From positions 1-64,000 of the forward strand of contig NZ_BOQL01000007.1 in NCBI RefSeq assembly GCF_018332655.1: a stretch of 64,000 nt of DNA. The letters run 5' to 3'. This document shows positions 40,341-48,992 of this stretch, in pieces; position 1 is the stretch's first letter; every line of letters begins with the position of its first letter. Below the pieces are notes generated by a model. That model saw only the letters and a list, made by a program, of their open reading frames with translations, did not search any database and had not been told where the DNA came from. The translations under genes were made by a program, and so were the position numbers. The DNA comes from Actinoplanes auranticolor. GTDB taxonomy: Bacteria; Actinomycetota; Actinomycetes; Mycobacteriales; Micromonosporaceae.

Positions 40341-40710
40341 GCCCGGGCGCAGCGATCGGGAGATCCCGCCGGAGGCGATCGCCGGCAGCCTCGTACGCGG
40401 CAAGGTCGGTGCGGACGTCACGGCTGAGCAGGCGCGGGAGGCCGCCCGGCTGACCGGCCTGTTCCTGCTGTCGACGCTGCGGGCCGAGCTCGGCTCGCTG
40501 GACCGGGTGACGTCGGTGCTCAAGGTGTTCGGCATGGTCAACTGCGCGCCCGGGTTCACCGCGACCCCCGCGGTGATCGACGGGTGCTCGGACCTGCTGG
40601 TGCGGGTCTTCGGCCGGGAGACCGGGGCGCACGCCCGCTCCGCGATCGGGGTGGCCGAGCTGCCGTTCGACATCTGCGTCGAGATCGAGATGATCGTGGC
40701 CGCCGGCTGA
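40333..40710 (+). pseudogene. RidA-family protein, 5' end missing
   Basis: The plus strand reads IPPEAIAGSLVRGKVGADV, AREAARLTGLFLLSTLRAEL, SVLKVFGMVNCAPGFTATP, VIDGCSDLLVRVFG and ends ARSAIGVAELPFDICVEIE. This is the C-terminal three-quarters of an atypical RidA/YjgF protein. The N-terminal strand with the LVF.SG motif is absent, and the sequence upstream belongs to the minus-strand GAF-GGDEF remnant. GTG 40321 is in frame but has no ribosome site. A deletion across the shared upstream region is the likely cause. Confidence 0.6.
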
Positions 40711-40748
40711 TCGGACCGAATGTGGCGTCCCGGTCGACGGAGACACCG

Positions 40749-40762
40749 TGTGAACGTTAACA
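40749..40762. promoter_or_regulatory. Sugar-regulator-type operator upstream of araD
   Basis: TGTGAACGTTAACA is a 14-bp near-palindrome (one mismatch) with a central CG, as bound by LacI-family and similar pentose regulators. It lies 37 bp before the AraD start. No regulator gene is adjacent. Confidence 0.5.
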
Positions 40763-40799
40763 TCAGCGGTTGACCGCCCCGGACGCGAAGGAAGACCGC

Positions 40800-41519
40800 A
40801 TGACCGACGACCAGGCACTGCGCGAGGCCGTACTGCAGGCCAACCGGCTCATCCCCAAAGCCGGCCTGGCCGCGCTCACCTGGGGCAACGTCAGCGGCGT
40901 GGACCGGGCCGCGGGCATCTACCTGATCAAGCCGTCCGGGGTCGCCTACGACGACCTGACCGCCGACCTGCTCGTGCCGGTCGACCTCGAGACCGGCCGG
41001 GTCGTCGCCGGGCGGCTGAAGCCGTCGGTGGACAGCGAGACCCACCGCGCGTTCTACCTGCGGTGGCCCTCGATCGGCGGGATCACGCACACCCACTCCA
41101 CCCACGCCGTCGCGTTCGCCCAGGCGGGCCGGGACGTGCCGGTGCTCGGCACCACCCACGCCGACACCTTCAGCGGTCCGGTCCGGGTCACCCGGGACCT
41201 CACGCCGCAGGAGTGCGCCCAGGACTACGAGTTCAACACCGCACTGGCGGTCATCGAGCTGATCGGCGACGACGAGGCGGCGCAGGCCACCCCGGCGGCA
41301 CTGGCGGCCAACCACGGCCCGTTCACCTGGGGCAAGGACGCCGGCAAGTCGGTGGAGCACGCCATCGTCTGCGAGGCCGTCGCCGAGATGGCGCTCAAGA
41401 CCCTCGCCCTCAACCCGTCCGCCGCGGCCCCGCAGTGGCTGCTGGACCGGCACTTCTCCCGCAAGCACGGCGCCGGGGCCTACTACGGCAACGACCTGAG
41501 CAAGGCGACCGGCGCCTGA
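40800..41519 (+). CDS. araD: L-ribulose-5-phosphate 4-epimerase (class II aldolase family)
   Basis: 239 residues, normal for AraD. TWGNVSGVDR, IKPSGVAYDDL, SVDSETHRAFYLRWP, the zinc His pair in ITHTHSTHAVAFAQ and NHGPFTWGKDA (third ligand region) match AraD closely. It converts L-ribulose 5-phosphate to D-xylulose 5-phosphate in arabinose use. AAGGAAG precedes ATG 40800. The usual araB and araA partners are not in this window, so it may belong to a dispersed regulon controlled through the operator upstream. Fuculose-phosphate aldolase is less likely. Confidence 0.88.
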   Translation: MTDDQALREAVLQANRLIPKAGLAALTWGNVSGVDRAAGIYLIKPSGVAYDDLTADLLVPVDLETGRVVAGRLKPSVDSETHRAFYLRWPSIGGITHTHSTHAVAFAQAGRDVPVLGTTHADTFSGPVRVTRDLTPQECAQDYEFNTALAVIELIGDDEAAQATPAALAANHGPFTWGKDAGKSVEHAIVCEAVAEMALKTLALNPSAAAPQWLLDRHFSRKHGAGAYYGNDLSKATGA

Positions 41520-41523
41520 CCGG

Positions 41524-42417
41524 TCAGGGCCGGCGGGCGGCTTCGTCGGCCGGGGTCCGGGGGCGGACGATCCCCTCCGGTACGCCCGTCCGCCCGGCGT
41601 CCCCGGGCACTGTGAGATCGCCCGCCTCACCCAGGGGCTGTACGGCGGTGAGGGTGGCGTAGCCCTCGGCCAGCAGGTCGATGTCGCTGCCGGCCACCCG
41701 GTCCGCGTTCTGCTCGATGGTCATCCGGACGAAGTCCTCCCCGGACTCCCCGACGGCCATCTGCACCTGACCGAACGGGGCCAGCGTCGCCCGGCGCAAC
41801 CCGGCGACCCGGTCCGGCGCGCGATCGGGAACGTTGAGGTTGAGCACCGTTCCGGCCGGTGCGTCCACCAGCCACGGCAGCAGGCTCGCGGCCAGCTCGG
41901 CGGCGGTCGACCAGTGCCGCTGCTCGTCGTCCACCGTGTCCAGTGCGGCGATCGCGGCGCCACCGCTGGCCGCGCTGCCCTCCGCCGGCGACAGCACGTC
42001 CAGCGAGACGGCCATCGCCCGCGCCCCGCCGGCCGCCGCGGTCACGGCCGCGCCGACCGTGCCCGAGTGCAGGATCGCCCGTCCGGCGTTGGCGCCACGG
42101 TTGATCCCGGAGAGCACCAGATCCGGCACCGGCCCGAAGACGCCCAGGCCGGCCAGCAGGGCGATGTAGGCGGGCGACGCCGCGACCGCGAACGTCGGCA
42201 CGTCCTCGAGCCCGGCCAGCGACGTACGGCTGAACCGCACCCGGCCCTCCTCCGTGACGGCCGTGAGCGCGGCGCTCATCCCGCTCGCCTCCTCCCGGGG
42301 TGCCGCCACGGTCACGTCGTACCCGGCGTCGCGCGCCGCCCGGGCGAGTCGGCGGATGCCCGGGGCCTGGACGCCGTCGTCGTTGGTCACCAGCAGCCGC
42401 GGCCGAGATCCGTCCAT
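41524..42417 (-). CDS. surE: SurE-type 5'/3'-nucleotidase
   Basis: 297 residues. The metal site LLVTNDDGVQAPGI, VLSGINRGANAGRAILHSGTVGAA and the VAAPREEASGMSAAL region are the SurE signatures. Family members dephosphorylate nucleoside monophosphates and may act in stationary phase or stress. The protein is slightly longer than the E. coli form (253) through an acidic C-terminal tail. It is convergent with araD and lies 5 bp downstream of the PfkB kinase gene, with which it is probably co-transcribed. Confidence 0.9.
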   Translation of the reverse strand: MDGSRPRLLVTNDDGVQAPGIRRLARAARDAGYDVTVAAPREEASGMSAALTAVTEEGRVRFSRTSLAGLEDVPTFAVAASPAYIALLAGLGVFGPVPDLVLSGINRGANAGRAILHSGTVGAAVTAAAGGARAMAVSLDVLSPAEGSAASGGAAIAALDTVDDEQRHWSTAAELAASLLPWLVDAPAGTVLNLNVPDRAPDRVAGLRRATLAPFGQVQMAVGESGEDFVRMTIEQNADRVAGSDIDLLAEGYATLTAVQPLGEAGDLTVPGDAGRTGVPEGIVRPRTPADEAARRP

Positions 42418-42422
42418 GTCCC

Positions 42423-43349
42423 CTACTTCTTGTCGAGGGTGTCGAGGCTGACCCGGCCGGCGAGCTCCGCCACCGCCTCAGCGCGGCCGGATCCCAGCCC
42501 GTGACGGGTGACGTTGAGCGCCCCGGCCGCGGCGCCGGTGCGGATCGCCTCCTCGGTGTCGCCGCCGCGGGCGAGGACCGCGGCCACCCCGGCACTCATC
42601 GAGTCGCCGGCGCCGCGGTGGTCGGCGATCCGCAACGGCGGCTGGCGTACCTCGATCACCCGGTCCTCGACGAAGGCCAGCGCCGGGTCCCCGGCCCGGC
42701 TGATCAGCACCGAGCCGGCGCCGCGGTCACGCAGCTCGCGCCCCGCCCGGACGAGGGCGTCGGCGCTGTCGTCCTCGGCCAGACCGTCGTCGATGAGCTC
42801 CTCGTGGCTCACCTTGAGGAACGTCACGCCGGCATCGACCACCGCCGCCAGGTACGGGCCGGACAGGTCCGCCACCACGGCGCCGCCGTTGGCGGTCAGA
42901 TCCGCCGCGAGGCGGCCGTAAACCTCGGGATCGACCAGGGCGGGATCCTGCGGGCCGCTGAGCACGCTGACCGGAGCGCGCAAACCCTCGGTCAGCGTCA
43001 CGCTGTAGAGCTCGTCGAGATCGTGGCGCAGCAGCGGCGTGCCGGGATGCTGCGCCAGCTCGGTCCGGTTGCCGTCGCGCCGGTCGTGCACGTACCAGCC
43101 GCTGGAGGACTCCCGGCGGATCGCGCGCACGGTCACGTCCTGCTCCACCAGCTGCCGCTCGACCACCTCGCCGGCCTCACCACCGACGGTCACGCACAGC
43201 GTGACGGGCACCCCGAGCGCCGCGATCATGCGGGCCTGCCAGACGCCCTGGCCGCCGGGATGGACGTGCAGCTCGACCACATCGGCCTGTTGTTCGAGAG
43301 TCACGGTCAGCAGTGGCACCGGCGCGAACACCATCACCCGAGCATCCAT
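42423..43349 (-). CDS. PfkB-family sugar kinase (1-phosphofructokinase-like)
   Basis: About 308 residues. VELHVHPGGQGVWQARMIAALG is the sugar-binding region in the FruK/LacC style, LKVSHEELIDDGLAE the middle lobe and DHRGAGDSMSAGVAAVLARG holds the anion hole and catalytic Asp. The exact sugar or sugar phosphate is not predictable, because the usual GGKGxN motif is altered to GGQGVW. Starts at ATG 43349 or 43361 are both possible; neither has an ideal ribosome site. It precedes surE by 5 bp. Confidence 0.82.
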   Translation of the reverse strand: MDARVMVFAPVPLLTVTLEQQADVVELHVHPGGQGVWQARMIAALGVPVTLCVTVGGEAGEVVERQLVEQDVTVRAIRRESSSGWYVHDRRDGNRTELAQHPGTPLLRHDLDELYSVTLTEGLRAPVSVLSGPQDPALVDPEVYGRLAADLTANGGAVVADLSGPYLAAVVDAGVTFLKVSHEELIDDGLAEDDSADALVRAGRELRDRGAGSVLISRAGDPALAFVEDRVIEVRQPPLRIADHRGAGDSMSAGVAAVLARGGDTEEAIRTGAAAGALNVTRHGLGSGRAEAVAELAGRVSLDTLDKK

Positions 43350-43416
43350 GACGCACGTCATTCCCCGTCCGGCGGGACTCAACCGGGTCATTGATCTGCT
43401 TCGTTGTCGTGGGGCG

Positions 43417-44013
43417 GTGACCGAGACGATGGACCAGCCCGTCGCCGTGGCGGTCAGTGACGGCAGCGTCGCGGTGGCGGCCACCCTCGCCGGCCGGTCC
43501 GGCACAGCGGTGATCGGGCGTCTCGACGACACCGGCCTCAAGAAACACATCCCGATCGGCACCCGCGACGCGCGCCGCCTCAGCATGGCGGTGGACGGCT
43601 CGCCGGTCACCCTGCGCCCCGGTTCCGGGCGGTACCGGCGCGGCTCGTACCAGGTGACCGTGGTCCACGGCGCGGTGACGTACCGGTTCCGTCCGAAGAG
43701 CCCGGACGTCAGCCGGCTCACCCGCGACGGCCGGCGGCTCGGTGACTTCGAGCTGACCACCGCCGGCACGGTCGACATCACCTGGCACGAGGAGGCGGCG
43801 GCCGAGGTGAGCGTGACGGACGCCGCCGTGGGAACGGTGCTGGGCGCGGCGTCCGGCACGGGAGCGCAGTTCTTCCTGCTGATGCTGCTCGACCTGCTCG
43901 GTCAAGTGCCCGACCGGCGCGTTCCGCTCAGTAGCCGAAGACCTGGGTGTAGTACGGGGCGCCGTTGGCGGCGTACGCGACGCCCACGCCCACCGTGCGC
44001 GACTTGCAGTTGA
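43417..44013 (+). CDS. Uncharacterised protein with a C-terminal hydrophobic segment
   Basis: 198 residues by the open frame from GTG 43417. Codon use is strongly actinobacterial (third positions almost all G/C). The sequence is beta-rich (VAVAVSDGSVAVAATLAGRS, YQVTVVHGAVTYRFRPKS) and ends in a hydrophobic stretch, GAQFFLLMLLDLLGQV. I recognise no family; it may be a small membrane-attached protein of a lineage-specific type. Its last ~85 bp overlap the CAP-domain gene on the other strand, and the tail after LLGQV looks non-conserved, so the true end may have been altered by a frameshift. Confidence 0.55.
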   Translation: MTETMDQPVAVAVSDGSVAVAATLAGRSGTAVIGRLDDTGLKKHIPIGTRDARRLSMAVDGSPVTLRPGSGRYRRGSYQVTVVHGAVTYRFRPKSPDVSRLTRDGRRLGDFELTTAGTVDITWHEEAAAEVSVTDAAVGTVLGAASGTGAQFFLLMLLDLLGQVPDRRVPLSSRRPGCSTGRRWRRTRRPRPPCATCS

Positions 44014-44431
44014 GGATGTTGGCGCGGTGACCCGGGCTCTTCATCCAGGCGTTGACGAGATCGGTGGCGGACCGGTAGCCCCAGGCGATGTTCTCGCTGG
44101 ACGGGCGGGCGAAGCCGGCGGCCTTGGCCCGCACCACGAAGGTGGAGCCGGCGCTGCCGGTGTGCGAGAACGTGCCGGTCCGGGCCATCCAGGTGCTGTG
44201 GCCGACGGCGGCCGCGGTGAGCTGGGCGTTGACCGTGACGGCACTGCAGCCGCCCGCGGTGCGCCGGGCGTTGGTGAGGCGGACGACGTCGGCCTGCACG
44301 GTCTGGGCCTGCACGCTCTGGGCCTGTGCGGTCGCCGGTGCGGCTTCGGCCGGGGACGCGACCATCGAGACGCCGACGGCGGCGGGGGCGATGAGGGCGG
44401 CCAGGGCGAAACGGCGAAGAAGCGAGCGCAA
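43928..44431 (-). CDS. Secreted CAP-domain (SCP/PR-1) protein
   Basis: 167 residues. A signal peptide (RRFALAALIAPAAVGVSMVA, cleavage near SPAEAAPA) is followed by a Gln/Ala linker and a CAP domain: VVRLTNARRTAGGCSAVTVN, HSTWMARTGTFSHTGS, ENIAWGYRS and NAWMKSPGHRANILN (CAP motif with His and Glu pairs). Bacterial CAP proteins are extracellular with poorly known function. The start is a TTG (44431) with AGAGGA six bases upstream. It is convergent with the uncharacterised gene on the plus strand. Confidence 0.9.
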   Translation of the reverse strand: MRSLLRRFALAALIAPAAVGVSMVASPAEAAPATAQAQSVQAQTVQADVVRLTNARRTAGGCSAVTVNAQLTAAAVGHSTWMARTGTFSHTGSAGSTFVVRAKAAGFARPSSENIAWGYRSATDLVNAWMKSPGHRANILNCKSRTVGVGVAYAANGAPYYTQVFGY

Positions 44432-44565
44432 GGAGGTTCCTCTCGGAGTACGGCGCCTGGCCGATCGCCAGGTTCACCGTTCCCTTCGGCCCTGCCCCGG
44501 ACGCTTTGATCGCAGGACGGATGCCCCTGCGTCGCCGTTCGGTTGCCGGCGCCCCGCCCGGCGCG

Positions 44566-45411
44566 TCAGGTCCCGTACGCGTCGGGCACGCGCATCGCGG
44601 GGCCGCCGACGTGCAGGCCGAGCGGCGTCGCCCGGCCCGGGGGCTCCTCCCACGCCTCCTGCCGGCCGAGCGCGGTCAGGTCGAGGTACGGGTAGCCGTT
44701 GTGGAAGTCCTCGATGCCCCGCCCGTACGTGGAGTAGGTGTGGAAGACCTCGTCGCCGACCCGCAGGAACACGCTGATCCCGGGCAGCTCCGAGCCGCGC
44801 ATGCCCGGCGTCCACGGTCCGCCCGTCCACGGGGTGCCGGCCTCGGCCAGCTCGTCCTCGGTACGGAAGTGCAGCAGCACCGGCGCGACCCGGTCGTCGA
44901 GGGTGGCGTGGAAGTCGAAGTTGAAGCTGGTGCCGTAGGACGAGTACCACGGGAACTGCCACCCCATCCGCTCCCGGAACGCGGCGAGCTTCGGGTACGG
45001 CGCGCGCGACACCGCCACGAGCGTGGTGTTGCGGACGTGCAGCTGCCGCAGCCGGCCGATCCCGTCCGCAGCGGAGGAACAGCTCGCGCAGGCCTGGTCC
45101 CACTCCGGGGCGAACATGAAGTGGTGCAGCACCAGCTGCCGCCGGCCCTCGAAGAGGTCGAGCAGGCGCACCGGGCCGTCCGGGCCCTCGAAGGTGTACG
45201 GCTCGTCGACCCGGACCATCGGCAGCCGGCGGCGGTCGGCGTTGACCCGGTCCCGGGTCCGGGTGAGGTCCTTCTCCTTCGCCAGGAGCTCCCGGCGGGC
45301 GGCGAGCCACTGCTCGCGGGACACCACCTCGGGCAGGTTTCCCGCCGGCGCGCTCATGACGCGCGCGCCGGAACGGTGACGCAACGGGGCTCCAGTAGCA
45401 GCATCGGACAC
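44566..45411 (-). CDS. DUF899 thioredoxin-fold protein
   Basis: 281 residues. LPEVVSREQWLAARRELLAKEKDLTR is the typical DUF899 entry; LVLHHFMFAPEWDQACASCSS carries the CxxC-like pair of the thioredoxin fold and FHTYSTYGRGIEDF is conserved near the end. The function is not established; members often accompany ArsR and SRPBCC genes as here. It is the third gene of that unit, starting 23 bp after the ArsR stop. GTG 45411 is next to AGGA; ATG 45357 is an alternative. Confidence 0.85.
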   Translation of the reverse strand: MSDAATGAPLRHRSGARVMSAPAGNLPEVVSREQWLAARRELLAKEKDLTRTRDRVNADRRRLPMVRVDEPYTFEGPDGPVRLLDLFEGRRQLVLHHFMFAPEWDQACASCSSAADGIGRLRQLHVRNTTLVAVSRAPYPKLAAFRERMGWQFPWYSSYGTSFNFDFHATLDDRVAPVLLHFRTEDELAEAGTPWTGGPWTPGMRGSELPGISVFLRVGDEVFHTYSTYGRGIEDFHNGYPYLDLTALGRQEAWEEPPGRATPLGLHVGGPAMRVPDAYGT

Positions 45412-45433
45412 TCCTGTCAGCGGTTCGGTCAGG

Positions 45434-45784
45434 TCATCGCAAGTGGTCCCGCAGGGCGGCCAGCGGGCCGTCCCAGTCGCGGGCCAGGGCGCCCAGGAAC
45501 TGCTGGGCCACCTTCATGGGCGCGGAGTCCACCCGGTAGCGGACCCGGCGCCGCTCGCCCCGCTCAGCCACCACCAGCCCCGCCTCGGCGAGCAGGGCGA
45601 GGTGCTTGGCGATGGCCTGGCGGGTGATCGGCAGCTGGGCGGCCAGGTCGGTCGCGGTGGCCGGCCCGCCGGTGGCGAGCGCGGCGAGGATCACCCGCCG
45701 GCTGGGGTCGGCCAGCGCGGTGAAGACCTCCTGCGCCACCTGCTCCAGATCCGGCTGGGGCCGGGCGGGATCAGGACCGGCCAT
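45434..45784 (-). CDS. ArsR-family repressor
   Basis: 116 residues of winged helix-turn-helix: VFTALADPSRRVILAALATG, TATDLAAQLPITRQAIAKHLALLAEAGLV and ERRRVRYRV. No metal-binding Cys set (ELCVCDL) is present, so it belongs to the ligand- or redox-type branch paired with SRPBCC genes. It overlaps the SRPBCC stop by 14 bases and should repress the operon through two operators at 46220-46239 and 46249-46268. Confidence 0.9.
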   Translation of the reverse strand: MAGPDPARPQPDLEQVAQEVFTALADPSRRVILAALATGGPATATDLAAQLPITRQAIAKHLALLAEAGLVVAERGERRRVRYRVDSAPMKVAQQFLGALARDWDGPLAALRDHLR

Positions 45785-46208
45785 CGAGGTACGCGACCAG
45801 CTCGCCCAGCTCGTTCGTCCAGCCCTCGATGTTGCCCGAGTAGGCCACCTTGTGCTGGCCGTCGTCCGGGAGCTGCGCGAAGCCGCTCTCGACCATCGTC
45901 AGGGTGGTGCCGGTGCCGTGCGGCTCCAGCGTGAACTCGACGTAGGTGCGGCGCGGGTCCTCGGCGGGCAGGCCGCTGACCGGCCAGGTGTAGCCGAAGA
46001 CGCGCGGCGGCTCGAGGCGCTCGATGGTGAGCACCGCGCTGTCGCCGCTGTCCCAGGTGAGCGTGGCCCGGCCGCCGACGCGCAGGTCGACCTCGGCGCG
46101 GTTGCCGAACCAGGTGCCCAGCCCCTCGGCGGTGGTCAGCGCCGCCCAGACGCGCTCCGGCGGCTGGCTCAGCTGGAGGGTGCGCTCGATCCGGTCGGGG
46201 AAGGTCAT
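45771..46208 (-). CDS. SRPBCC/AHSA1-domain protein
   Basis: 145 residues of START-like fold. DRIERTLQLSQPPERVWAAL at the N-terminus, GLGTWFGNRAEVDLRVGG and the C-terminal GWTNELGELVAYLDG helix are AHSA1/SRPBCC hallmarks. Such proteins bind small hydrophobic ligands; the ligand here is unknown. GGGAG stands five bases before ATG 46208. It is the first gene of an SRPBCC-ArsR-DUF899 operon and lies directly behind the two ArsR operators. Confidence 0.9.
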   Translation of the reverse strand: MTFPDRIERTLQLSQPPERVWAALTTAEGLGTWFGNRAEVDLRVGGRATLTWDSGDSAVLTIERLEPPRVFGYTWPVSGLPAEDPRRTYVEFTLEPHGTGTTLTMVESGFAQLPDDGQHKVAYSGNIEGWTNELGELVAYLDGRS

Positions 46209-46219
46209 GTCGTCTCCCT

Positions 46220-46268
46220 TATAGCAACTGCTTGGTTGCCACTCAACATATAGCAATCGAATGGTTGC
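46220..46268. promoter_or_regulatory. Two direct-repeat ArsR operators
   Basis: TATAGCAACTGCTTGGTTGC (46220-46239) and TATAGCAATCGAATGGTTGC (46249-46268) start 29 bp apart. The first contains the perfect dyad GCAAC-N6-GTTGC; the second keeps GCAA...TTGC. Both lie just upstream of the SRPBCC start, and the repeated TATAG segments may overlap promoter elements. Confidence 0.75.
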
Positions 46269-46310
46269 GTCAACCAGCGGAGCCGGCCGTCCCGTTCCTG
46301 AAGGCGGCGC

Positions 46311-48992
46311 TCATTCAGCCCGCAGCCGCTGCCAGATCCGGTCGCGGGTGAACGGCAGGTCGGTGAAACGCACGCCGGTCGCGTCGCGCAGCGCATTGGC
46401 CAGGGCCGGGGCGACCGGGTTGAACGGGCTCTCGCTCATCGACTTGGCGCCGAGCGGGCCGATCGCGTCCTCGGTCCGGGCGAACACCACCTCGGTCGGC
46501 GGTACGTCGGCGAACGTCGGCAGGTGGTACTGCCGGAAGCCGGCCGTGGTGACCCGGCCCCCGGCGTCGATGTCCACGTGTTCGGCCAGCGTGGCGCCCA
46601 GCGCCTGGGCGACCCCGCCCTCGATCTGGCCGCGGGTCTGCAGCGGGTTGAGCACCGTGCCCGCGTCCGCGCTGTGCACGCTGCGCAGGATCCGCAGCTC
46701 ACCGGTGCCCGGGTCGACGGCGATGCGGAACCACTGCACGTTGAACGCCACCGAGCGCGGGGTGCCGGTCCAGTGCCCCTCGGCCCGTACCGGCGCCGTG
46801 CCGGACGCGGCCAGGTCCTCGAGGCTGACCTGACCGTCCTGCAGGGTCACCGCGTCCGCACCGAGGCTGACCGCGCCCGGTCCGGCCAGCGTGAGCAGCC
46901 GCTCGCGCAGCGACCGCGCCGCCTGCAGGACGGCCTGGCCGGCGACCACCACCCCGGTCGAGGCGAAGGCGCCGGTGTCGTGGCCGACCACATCGGTATC
47001 GGACTGGCGGACCACGATCCGGTCCGGGGTGGTGCCGAGGGTGTCCGCGGCGAGCTGGGCGTGCACGGTGGTGCTGCCGTTGCCGAACTCGGTCGTGCCG
47101 ACCGCGATCTCGTAGCGGCTGCCGGGCAACAGGGTGATCGCGGCGTCGGCGAAGTGCCCGCCGGGCGGCCCGGCGGCGATCATCGCCAGGGCCATGCCCT
47201 CGCCGACCCGCCACCCGTCCGGCACCGGCTCGGTGAGCGGCCCGGCAGCCGCCGACCGGACGGCGTCCAGGCACTGGTCCAGGCCGTAGCTGGCGATCAC
47301 CAGGTCGTCGGCATGATCGCCGGGCGCGGCCAGCGGCTCCCCGGGGCGCACGATGTTGCGCTCGCGCACCAGCACCGGGTCCAGTCCGAGCCGGCGGGCC
47401 AGCTCGTCGAGCACCGACTCGACCGCGAACGACACCTGGCCCAGGCCGTAGCCGCGGAACGCTCCGGAAGGGACGGTGTTGGTGTAGACCGCGTACGCGT
47501 CGACCTTCTTGTTCGCGCAGCGGTAGACGGCGATCGACTCGTGGCAGCCGTGGTACATCACCGCCGGGCCGTGGTTGCCGTACGCGCCGGTGTCCGACAC
47601 GACCCGCAGGGACAGCGCGGTCAGGGTGCCGTCGCGGCGGGCGCCGGCCTTCATCCGTACGGTGAACGGGTGCCGGGTGGTCGCCGCGGTGAACTGCTCG
47701 GCCCGGGTGTACTCCAGCTTGACCGGCCGGCCGGTGCGCCGTACGGCCAGCGCCACCAGGTCCTCGACCAGCATCTCCTGCTTGCCGCCGAAGCCGCCGC
47801 CGACCCGGCCGGTCAGCACCCGGACCCGGTCCAGGGGCAGCTCGAACAGCTCGGCCAGGGCCCGCCGGGTCAGGAACGGCGTCTGCGAGCTGGTGCGCAG
47901 GGTGAGCCGCCCGGTCCCGTCGAGCCAGCCGATCGCGCCGTGCGTCTCCAGCGCGGCGTGCTGGACCCGGGGCGTCCGGAAGGTCTCCTCGTAGACCACG
48001 TCGGCGCCGGCGAACCCCTCCTCGACGTCGCCCAGCTCGGCGTGCAGCTCCCCCACCACGTTGTCGGCCGCGCGCGCGATCCGGTGCCCGGTGACCTTGT
48101 CGCCGTGCACGGCGGGGGCGCCGGGCCGCATCGCGGCCTCCGGGTCGAGGACCGCCGGCAGGATCTCGTACGCGACCCGCAACCGCCGGCACCCCTCCTC
48201 CGCGGCGGCCTCGGTCTCCGCGACCACGGCGGCGACCCGCTGGCCGACGTGCCGCACCACGTCGTCGAGCACCCGGGTGTCGGCCGGGTCCTCGGTCGGA
48301 TGCTCGTGGCGGGCGGTGGAGAAGTACCGAGCCGGGGCGTCCTCGTGGGTCAGCACCGCATGCACACCGGGCACGGCCAGCGCCGCGGCGGTGTCGATAG
48401 CGGTGATCCGGGCGTGCGCGTGCGGCGAGCGCAACACCTTGAGGTGCAACAGGCCGGGCACGTCCACATCGAAGGTGTAGCGCGCCGTACCGGTGACGAC
48501 CTGCGGGCCGGCGGGCGCGCCCAGGCCGTCGCCGATCGCCGGTCCGGCGCCGGGCTCGTCGACCGTCCGCACCCCGTTGATCGCGTCGGCGACCGCCCGG
48601 TAGCCGGTGCATCGGCACAGGTTGCCCTTGAGCGCGCGCGGCAGGTCGGCCGGCTTCGGCTCGTCCAGGGCCACGGTCGTCATGATCATGCCGGCCGTGC
48701 AGAAGCCGCACTGGAAGCCCTGCGCGTCCAGGAAGCGCTGCTGCACGGGGTGCAGCCCGTCCGGCGGCGCGAGCCCCTCGATGGTGGTGACCTGCCGGCC
48801 CTGGGCCCGGAACGCCGGATAGACGCAGCTGTGCACCGGCCGGCCGTCGACGTGCACGGTGCACGCTCCGCAGTCGCCGGTGTCGCAGCCCTTCTTGACG
48901 CCGAAACAGCCCTCCTGGCGCAGGTACGTCCGCAGGCACTGCCCGGGGCGGGGCGGCTCGTCGTGGTCGGTGCCGTTGATCCGTACGCTCAT
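46311..48992 (-). CDS. Xanthine-dehydrogenase-type molybdoenzyme, fused 2Fe-2S and Mo subunits
   Basis: 893 residues. The N-terminal 2Fe-2S domain has GCDTGDCGACTVHVDG and a second cluster, CGFCTAGM with CRCTGY. The molybdopterin part follows: GRVGGGFGGKQE, FRGYGLGQ, FASTGV, and the catalytic Glu854 in AKSMSESPFNPVAPALANAL. In most systems these are two proteins; here they are one chain, with the FAD subunit encoded just upstream (four-base overlap). The family oxidises purines, aldehydes or N-heterocycles; no purine catabolic genes are adjacent, so the substrate is open. Confidence 0.92.
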   Translation of the reverse strand: MSVRINGTDHDEPPRPGQCLRTYLRQEGCFGVKKGCDTGDCGACTVHVDGRPVHSCVYPAFRAQGRQVTTIEGLAPPDGLHPVQQRFLDAQGFQCGFCTAGMIMTTVALDEPKPADLPRALKGNLCRCTGYRAVADAINGVRTVDEPGAGPAIGDGLGAPAGPQVVTGTARYTFDVDVPGLLHLKVLRSPHAHARITAIDTAAALAVPGVHAVLTHEDAPARYFSTARHEHPTEDPADTRVLDDVVRHVGQRVAAVVAETEAAAEEGCRRLRVAYEILPAVLDPEAAMRPGAPAVHGDKVTGHRIARAADNVVGELHAELGDVEEGFAGADVVYEETFRTPRVQHAALETHGAIGWLDGTGRLTLRTSSQTPFLTRRALAELFELPLDRVRVLTGRVGGGFGGKQEMLVEDLVALAVRRTGRPVKLEYTRAEQFTAATTRHPFTVRMKAGARRDGTLTALSLRVVSDTGAYGNHGPAVMYHGCHESIAVYRCANKKVDAYAVYTNTVPSGAFRGYGLGQVSFAVESVLDELARRLGLDPVLVRERNIVRPGEPLAAPGDHADDLVIASYGLDQCLDAVRSAAAGPLTEPVPDGWRVGEGMALAMIAAGPPGGHFADAAITLLPGSRYEIAVGTTEFGNGSTTVHAQLAADTLGTTPDRIVVRQSDTDVVGHDTGAFASTGVVVAGQAVLQAARSLRERLLTLAGPGAVSLGADAVTLQDGQVSLEDLAASGTAPVRAEGHWTGTPRSVAFNVQWFRIAVDPGTGELRILRSVHSADAGTVLNPLQTRGQIEGGVAQALGATLAEHVDIDAGGRVTTAGFRQYHLPTFADVPPTEVVFARTEDAIGPLGAKSMSESPFNPVAPALANALRDATGVRFTDLPFTRDRIWQRLRAE

